This document shows positions 29,918-34,522 of a DNA stretch of 34,522 nucleotides, one piece after another; position 1 is the first letter of the stretch; the number at the start of each line of letters is the position of its first letter. The notes under the pieces were generated by a model. It saw only the letters and a program-made list of their open reading frames with translations. It did not search any database and was not told where the DNA came from. The position numbers and the translations under genes were made by a program. This DNA comes from Bacillota bacterium (GTDB taxonomy: Bacteria; Bacillota; DTU030; DUMP01), in assembly GCA_012799605.1 (NCBI GenBank), contig JAAZKX010000060.1, positions 1-34,522 of the forward strand, written 5' to 3'.

Positions 29918-31465
29918 ATGAATTCATCAGTACAACTTACAGGATATGGGCTCAGGATAACTGACGTACTTGACGTTACCTACAAAAAAAACAAAGTTAC
30001 GATCGCTAATCAGGCCCGAGAAGCCCTGGCGGCTGGACGTGCTATGGTGGAACAACATCTTTCAAGTGGACTTCCGGCCTACGGTGTCAATACCGGATTT
30101 GGTGCTCTGTGCGATACTTCGGTATCCCCGGATACTTTGCGTGATTTGCAGCGCAACTTGGTGCGCAGTCATGCTACGGGTGTGGGGGATTATTTTCCGC
30201 CGGAGGTGGTGCGGGCGGCTATGCTGCTTCGGGCCAACAGCTTGTGTTGCGGTCATTCCGGTGTCCGGCCACAATTGGTAGAGACTCTGGTGCAACTTCT
30301 AAATAGCGATGTTATTCCGGCCATACATTCCCAGGGATCTTTGGGGGCGAGCGGGGATTTAGCCCCGCTGGCGGATTTGGCCCTGGTTTTAATTGGCGAA
30401 GGGTCGGCTTGGTATGATGGTGAACTGATCAGTGGTGCTGAAGCCTTACAAAAGGCAAATATCGCCCCTTTGGTTTTAGAAGCTAAGGAAGGCTTGGCTT
30501 TACTTAACGGTACTGCCTTGATGACAGCGATAGGGGTCTTGGCCTGGGATAAGGTTTATAATTTATTGGCAGCTCAGGATGCCGCTGCAGCCTTGTCACT
30601 AGCAGCGTTTGCCGGCCATACAGCCGCATATGCTAGCGAACTTGTTGAGGCGCGACCCCATCCAGGGGCGGTGGCAGTAGCTGAACACCTACGGATTCTG
30701 CTAGCCGGATGCACCTTGGTTGATATCGGCAAGAAGAAAAAAATACAAGATCCTTATTCTTTCCGTTGTGTTCCCCAAGTACATGGAGCTACTTTTGATG
30801 CATTGCGCCATGTAAAATCCACATTGGAGATTGAGATCAATTCGGCGACTGATAACCCGTTGATTATAAATGGGCAAGTGATCAGTGGCGGTAATTTCCA
30901 TGGGCAGCCGATCGGAGCGGTGCTGGATTATCTGGCCATTGCAGTGACAGCGATGGCGGCTATGGCTGAACGCCGGGTTAACCAATTGGTTCACCCAGCC
31001 TATAGCGGCTTACCAGCCTTTTTGGTGCCCGATCCAGGGCTCAACTCCGGGTTTATGATAGCCCAATACACGGCAGCATCGCTGGTCAACGAAAACCGGG
31101 TCTTGGCGACCCCGGCATCAGTCCAGTCGGTGCCGGTATCGGCTGATCAGGAGGACCATATCAGCATGGCGACTTATGCAGCCAGAAAGCTCGAGCAATT
31201 AGTAACGAACGCTGTTTTTGTAACTGCCATAGAGTTTTTTGCTGCGGCTCAAGCCATCGACCTCCAATTGCAACCGCAAAAAAGTATGCCCCAAGATACT
31301 TTGGGCTTGAAATTGGCGTCAATTTATGACCTTATCAGGCAAGACGTACCCTTTATAGGCCAAGATGCGGTGCTCAGCGGCCATGTTAAACATATTGCCG
31401 CTTTGATTGCTGACGGTCAAATAACTCAAGAGCTGAGAAAGCATAAAGCTGACTTGTTATTGTAA
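29918..31465 (+). CDS. hutH: Histidine ammonia-lyase
   Basis: The 515-residue enzyme removes ammonia from L-histidine to give trans-urocanate, the first step of histidine use. The MIO prosthetic group forms from A144-S145-G146 in GSLGASGDLAPLADLAL. The catalytic Tyr lies in YGVNTGFG (Y55). Further conserved parts are QDPYSFRCVPQVHGA, TDNPLI, and the end segment QEDHISMA. The length matches the family. The ribosome site TAGGAGG and ATG 29918 follow the leader hairpin. It is probably inducible by histidine through HutP. Confidence 0.98.
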   Translation: MNSSVQLTGYGLRITDVLDVTYKKNKVTIANQAREALAAGRAMVEQHLSSGLPAYGVNTGFGALCDTSVSPDTLRDLQRNLVRSHATGVGDYFPPEVVRAAMLLRANSLCCGHSGVRPQLVETLVQLLNSDVIPAIHSQGSLGASGDLAPLADLALVLIGEGSAWYDGELISGAEALQKANIAPLVLEAKEGLALLNGTALMTAIGVLAWDKVYNLLAAQDAAAALSLAAFAGHTAAYASELVEARPHPGAVAVAEHLRILLAGCTLVDIGKKKKIQDPYSFRCVPQVHGATFDALRHVKSTLEIEINSATDNPLIINGQVISGGNFHGQPIGAVLDYLAIAVTAMAAMAERRVNQLVHPAYSGLPAFLVPDPGLNSGFMIAQYTAASLVNENRVLATPASVQSVPVSADQEDHISMATYAARKLEQLVTNAVFVTAIEFFAAAQAIDLQLQPQKSMPQDTLGLKLASIYDLIRQDVPFIGQDAVLSGHVKHIAALIADGQITQELRKHKADLLL

Positions 31466-31548
31466 ACTATTAAGGGATAAAACACAGCGGCAACGGAAGG
31501 TATTGTTTTTAGGACTACAGACGGATACCAAATAAGGAGGTTTAGGCG

Positions 31549-33573
31549 ATGGTAACCAAATTTGATGTGTCACAAGCCATGACCATTAAGCTGGATAACG
31601 AGTTGCCAGCCAGGCCCAAGTTTGTGGAAGGGATACGCCGAGCCCCGGATCGCGGCTTTAGGCTGACCAAAGACCAAGCCAAAATTGCCTTAAAAAATGC
31701 GTTGCGTTATGTACCCGGGGAATTGCATGAACAGCTGGCGCCGGAATTTATGGAAGAGTTGCTTACCCGGGGCCGAATTTACGCCTATCGGTACCGGCCT
31801 GAGGGAAGGATTTACGGACAGCCAATCGATGAATACAAAGGGAAATGCCTGGCTGGCCGGGCGTTTCAAGTGATGGTCGATAACAATCTGGATTTTGAGG
31901 TGGCATTGTATCCTTACGAACTGGTTACTTACGGCGAGACCGGACGGGTATGCCAAAACTGGCTCCAGTACCGGCTGATCAAAAAATATTTAGAAGAATT
32001 GACCGAGGATCAAACCCTAGTCGTGGCCTCGGGTCATCCGCTGGGCCTGTTCCCGTCCAAACCTGATGCCCCGCGGGTAATTATCACCAACGGGCTTATG
32101 GTGGGAATGTTTGATAATCAACAGGATTGGGAAATCGCCGCCCAAATGGGTGTGGCCAGCTACGGGCAAATGACAGCCGGCGGCTGGATGTATATTGGCC
32201 CCCAAGGAATAGTCCACGGTACGTTTAATACTATCTTAAACGCTGGCCGCTTAAAGCTGGGGGTTTCCCAAGATGGGGATTTGCGCGGAAAGATGTTCGT
32301 ATCCTCTGGCCTTGGCGGCATGAGCGGTGCCCAGCCGAAAGCGGTGGAGATTGCGCGCGGGGTAGGCGTCATAGCCGAAGTGGATTATTCCCGCATTAAG
32401 ACCCGCCATGATCAAGGTTGGGTCAGCCATGTGTCTTCTGATCTGAAAGAAGTGTTTGCCCTGGCCGAAGAATATATGAATAAAGAGGAACCGATTTCCA
32501 TCGCCTATCACGGCAATATTGTGGATCTGCTTCAATATGCAGTAGATAACCGGGTTCATATCGATCTTTTGTCGGATCAGACATCATGCCATGCCGTGTA
32601 CGATGGCGGCTACTGCCCCCAGGGGCTGACTTTTGACCAACGGACCAAGATGCTGGCTGAGGACAGAAAGCAGTTTAAACAACTGGTGGACGAAAGCCTA
32701 AGGAAGCATTTTGAACTGATTAAAATCCTCCATGACCGTGGAACGTACTTTTTTGACTACGGAAACTCATTTATGAAGGCTGTCTACGATGCCGGGGTTA
32801 CCGAGATTGCTAAAAACGGTGTCGATACCAAAGACGGCTTCATCTTCCCCTCCTATGTGGAAGATATTATGGGTCCCATGCTGTTTGACTATGGCTATGG
32901 CCCCTTCCGCTGGGTTTGCCTCAGCGGCAAGGAGGAGGATTTGATCAAGACTGACCAGGCGGCCATGGAATGCATCGATCCTAATCGCCGCGGCCAAGAT
33001 CGCGATAATTATATTTGGATCCGCGATGCCGAGAAAAACAAATTGGTGGTGGGGACCCAAGCCCGAATCCTCTACCAAGATGCAGAGGGCCGGGTAAAGA
33101 TCGCCCTTAAATTCAATGACATGGTAAGGCGAGGCGAGATCGGGCCGGTAATGCTGGGGCGCGATCATCATGATACTAGCGGCACTGATTCACCTTTCCG
33201 GGAAACCGCCAATATCAAAGATGGAAGTAACGTCATGGCCGATATGGCGACTCATTGTTTTGCCGGCAACGCGGCCCGCGGTATGAGCCTGGTAGCTCTC
33301 CATAACGGCGGGGGCGTAGGGATCGGCAAGGCGATCAATGGCGGCTTCGGTCTAGTGTTGGATGGCAGTCGGCGGGTCGATGAAATCATCAAATCGGCTC
33401 TGCTTTGGGATGTCATCAGCGGGGTGGCCAGAAGGGCTTGGGCCCGGAATCCGAACTCCATCGAAACGAGTGCCGAGTTTAACCAGCAATATGCTGGTCG
33501 GGGCCATATTACACTACCATATTTAGCTGATGATAACCTGGTGGATGAAATCGTGGCCAAGAACCTGTCGTGA
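31549..33573 (+). CDS. hutU: Urocanate hydratase (long form)
   Basis: Urocanase converts urocanate to 4-imidazolone-5-propionate with tightly bound NAD+. The 674-residue product has VASGHPLGLFPS, MTAGGWMYIGPQGIVHGT, SSGLGGMSGAQPKA (NAD region), KTRHDQGWV, TSCHAVYDGGYCPQG, and the catalytic-type DYGNS and HHDTSGTDSPFRET segments. It is about 120 residues longer than the 550-residue Bacillus and Pseudomonas enzymes, the long form seen in several anaerobes. The start is ATG 31549, after AAGGAGG. It is 83 bp after hutH with no terminator between, so it is in the same operon. Confidence 0.97.
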   Translation: MVTKFDVSQAMTIKLDNELPARPKFVEGIRRAPDRGFRLTKDQAKIALKNALRYVPGELHEQLAPEFMEELLTRGRIYAYRYRPEGRIYGQPIDEYKGKCLAGRAFQVMVDNNLDFEVALYPYELVTYGETGRVCQNWLQYRLIKKYLEELTEDQTLVVASGHPLGLFPSKPDAPRVIITNGLMVGMFDNQQDWEIAAQMGVASYGQMTAGGWMYIGPQGIVHGTFNTILNAGRLKLGVSQDGDLRGKMFVSSGLGGMSGAQPKAVEIARGVGVIAEVDYSRIKTRHDQGWVSHVSSDLKEVFALAEEYMNKEEPISIAYHGNIVDLLQYAVDNRVHIDLLSDQTSCHAVYDGGYCPQGLTFDQRTKMLAEDRKQFKQLVDESLRKHFELIKILHDRGTYFFDYGNSFMKAVYDAGVTEIAKNGVDTKDGFIFPSYVEDIMGPMLFDYGYGPFRWVCLSGKEEDLIKTDQAAMECIDPNRRGQDRDNYIWIRDAEKNKLVVGTQARILYQDAEGRVKIALKFNDMVRRGEIGPVMLGRDHHDTSGTDSPFRETANIKDGSNVMADMATHCFAGNAARGMSLVALHNGGGVGIGKAINGGFGLVLDGSRRVDEIIKSALLWDVISGVARRAWARNPNSIETSAEFNQQYAGRGHITLPYLADDNLVDEIVAKNLS

Positions 33574-33601
33574 TTATGGTTGCCAGAGATGGGGTGGAAA
33601 A

Positions 33602-34522
33602 GTGCAGCTTCGTGAAACCGATCTGTTGATTACAAATATCGGTGTACTGGCAACCCCCGAAGGCAACGAAGCCCGAGGGGGGAGCCGGCAGGGTCAAATT
33701 AGGATTTTAAAAGACGCTTACATTAAGGTAAAAGCCGGCCTTATTGACCAAATTGGAACCAGGGACCAATTGAGGGCCCAACAAATAACAAGCGAAAAAG
33801 TGATAGATGCCGAAGGCTCTCTAGTTACGCCGGGATTGGTCGATCCTCATACCCACCTTATTTTTGCCGGCTGGAGGCAAAAGGAACTTGCTCTTAAACT
33901 AAAAGGGGTCGGCTACCTCGAAATATTGGAGCAAGGCGGCGGCATCTTAAATACGGTAAAAAACACCAGAGCAGCCAGCTTGCAACAGCTCCAAGATTTG
34001 GCGGCCCAAATATTGGATCGTATGTTGGCCCATGGTGTGACCACCTGCGAGGCCAAAAGCGGCTACGGTCTGGATCTTAACAATGAATTAAAATCGCTAC
34101 AGGCGATCAAAAAACTAAATGAACATCATTTGGTCGAGCTCGTTCCTACTTTTATGGGCGCCCACGCTGTACCGCCTGAATATAAAGGGAAGACAGCCGA
34201 TTATATCCAGTTGATCAAAGAAGAGATGATACCGGAGGTGGCCCGGCAGGGACTGGCCGAATTTAACGATGTTTTTTGTGAGCAAGGGGTATTTAGTGTC
34301 GATGAATCAAAAGAAATTTTGGAACACGGCCTCAAATATGGACTGAGTCCTAAAGCCCATGCCGAGGAGATAACCGCTTTGGGTGGGGCCAGCATGGCGG
34401 CTAAGGTGGGGGCTATTTCTGCCGATCACCTTATTTATGCCACCGATGAAGGCATCAATGATATGAGTAGGAGCGGAACAATAGCCGTACTACTGCCGGC
34501 GACATCCCTTAACCTGGGGGCT
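33602..34522 (+). CDS. hutI: Imidazolonepropionase, 3' end cut off by the window
   Basis: The open frame from GTG 33602 continues without a stop to the last base, 307 codons. It is a metal-dependent amidohydrolase that opens imidazolonepropionate to N-formimino-L-glutamate. H83 and H85 in DPHTHLIFAG are metal ligands. GVGYLEILEQGGGILNTV, CEAKSGYGLD, PTFMGAHAVP, HAEEI and ADHLIYA follow in the order expected for HutI (about 410-430 residues whole). The ribosome site is GATGGGGTGG, 28 bp after the hutU stop. About 100 residues are missing because of the window edge. It completes histidine to formiminoglutamate. Confidence 0.95.
   Translation, partial: MQLRETDLLITNIGVLATPEGNEARGGSRQGQIRILKDAYIKVKAGLIDQIGTRDQLRAQQITSEKVIDAEGSLVTPGLVDPHTHLIFAGWRQKELALKLKGVGYLEILEQGGGILNTVKNTRAASLQQLQDLAAQILDRMLAHGVTTCEAKSGYGLDLNNELKSLQAIKKLNEHHLVELVPTFMGAHAVPPEYKGKTADYIQLIKEEMIPEVARQGLAEFNDVFCEQGVFSVDESKEILEHGLKYGLSPKAHAEEITALGGASMAAKVGAISADHLIYATDEGINDMSRSGTIAVLLPATSLNLGA

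Noticed and set aside
1-34522. tRNA, rRNA, CRISPR arrays, insertion sequences, phage genes and attachment sites
   Set aside because: No cloverleaf with CCA end, no regularly spaced repeats and no transposase or integrase motifs were seen.

Overview
The window looks like a chromosomal segment of an anaerobic, mid-GC member of the Firmicutes/Clostridia (Peptococcaceae-like is my guess; nothing here fixes the genus). The reasons are strong AGGAGG-type ribosome binding sites, TTGACA-17-TATAAT promoters, a T-box leader, a SAM-I riboswitch, a HutP regulator, ferredoxin-type Mrp ATPases, a corrinoid methyltransferase set and a peroxiredoxin that reads UGA as selenocysteine. I see no tRNA, rRNA, CRISPR array, transposase or phage gene. 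This is a compact core-plus-metabolic region rather than a mobile island.

Layout. (1) 1-3.8 kb: methionine T-box, metG, tatD and a DUF151 bifunctional nuclease. (2) 3.8-6.4 kb: a small orphan gene behind a strikingly symmetrical consensus promoter, a convergent CPA2-type antiporter, and an AlkA-like DNA glycosylase. (3) 6.5-11.5 kb: an iron island. It holds feoA, then a Fur-boxed operon (DtxR/MntR-type regulator, nicotianamine-synthase-like protein, second feoA, second nicotianamine-synthase-like protein, feoB), then fur. (4) 11.6-14.6 kb: a DUF5320 glycine-rich protein, two NifX/NifB-type small proteins and two ferredoxin-fused Mrp/MinD ATPases, probably one operon for metal-cluster handling. 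(5) 14.6-21.1 kb, minus strand: two operons. One is hydantoinase-like plus histone-deacetylase-like; the other is corrinoid protein, URO-D/MtaA-type protein and a DUF1638-like/GGDEF diguanylate cyclase, joined by 4-bp ATGA overlaps. (6) 21.3-24.8 kb: FAH-family hydrolase, selenocysteine peroxiredoxin, PflX-like radical SAM protein and a cyclase-family hydrolase. (7) 24.9-29.1 kb: SAM-I riboswitch, then metF, a separate MetH reactivation-domain protein and a MetH lacking that domain. (8) 29.2 kb to the edge: hutP, an internal promoter and structured leader, hutH, hutU and a hutI that runs off the end.

How it fits together. Methionine supply is sensed twice: uncharged tRNA-Met by the metG T-box, and SAM by the riboswitch ahead of metF-metH. 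Iron is controlled by at least two regulators, a DtxR-type protein and Fur, and a near-perfect Fur box overlaps the start of the feoB operon. The most unusual content is the pair of nicotianamine-synthase-like genes interleaved with feoA and feoB, the selenocysteine peroxiredoxin without a resolving cysteine, and the fusion of a DUF1638-like domain to a diguanylate cyclase beside corrinoid methyltransferase genes. All functional statements are read from motifs and context; no database search was run.
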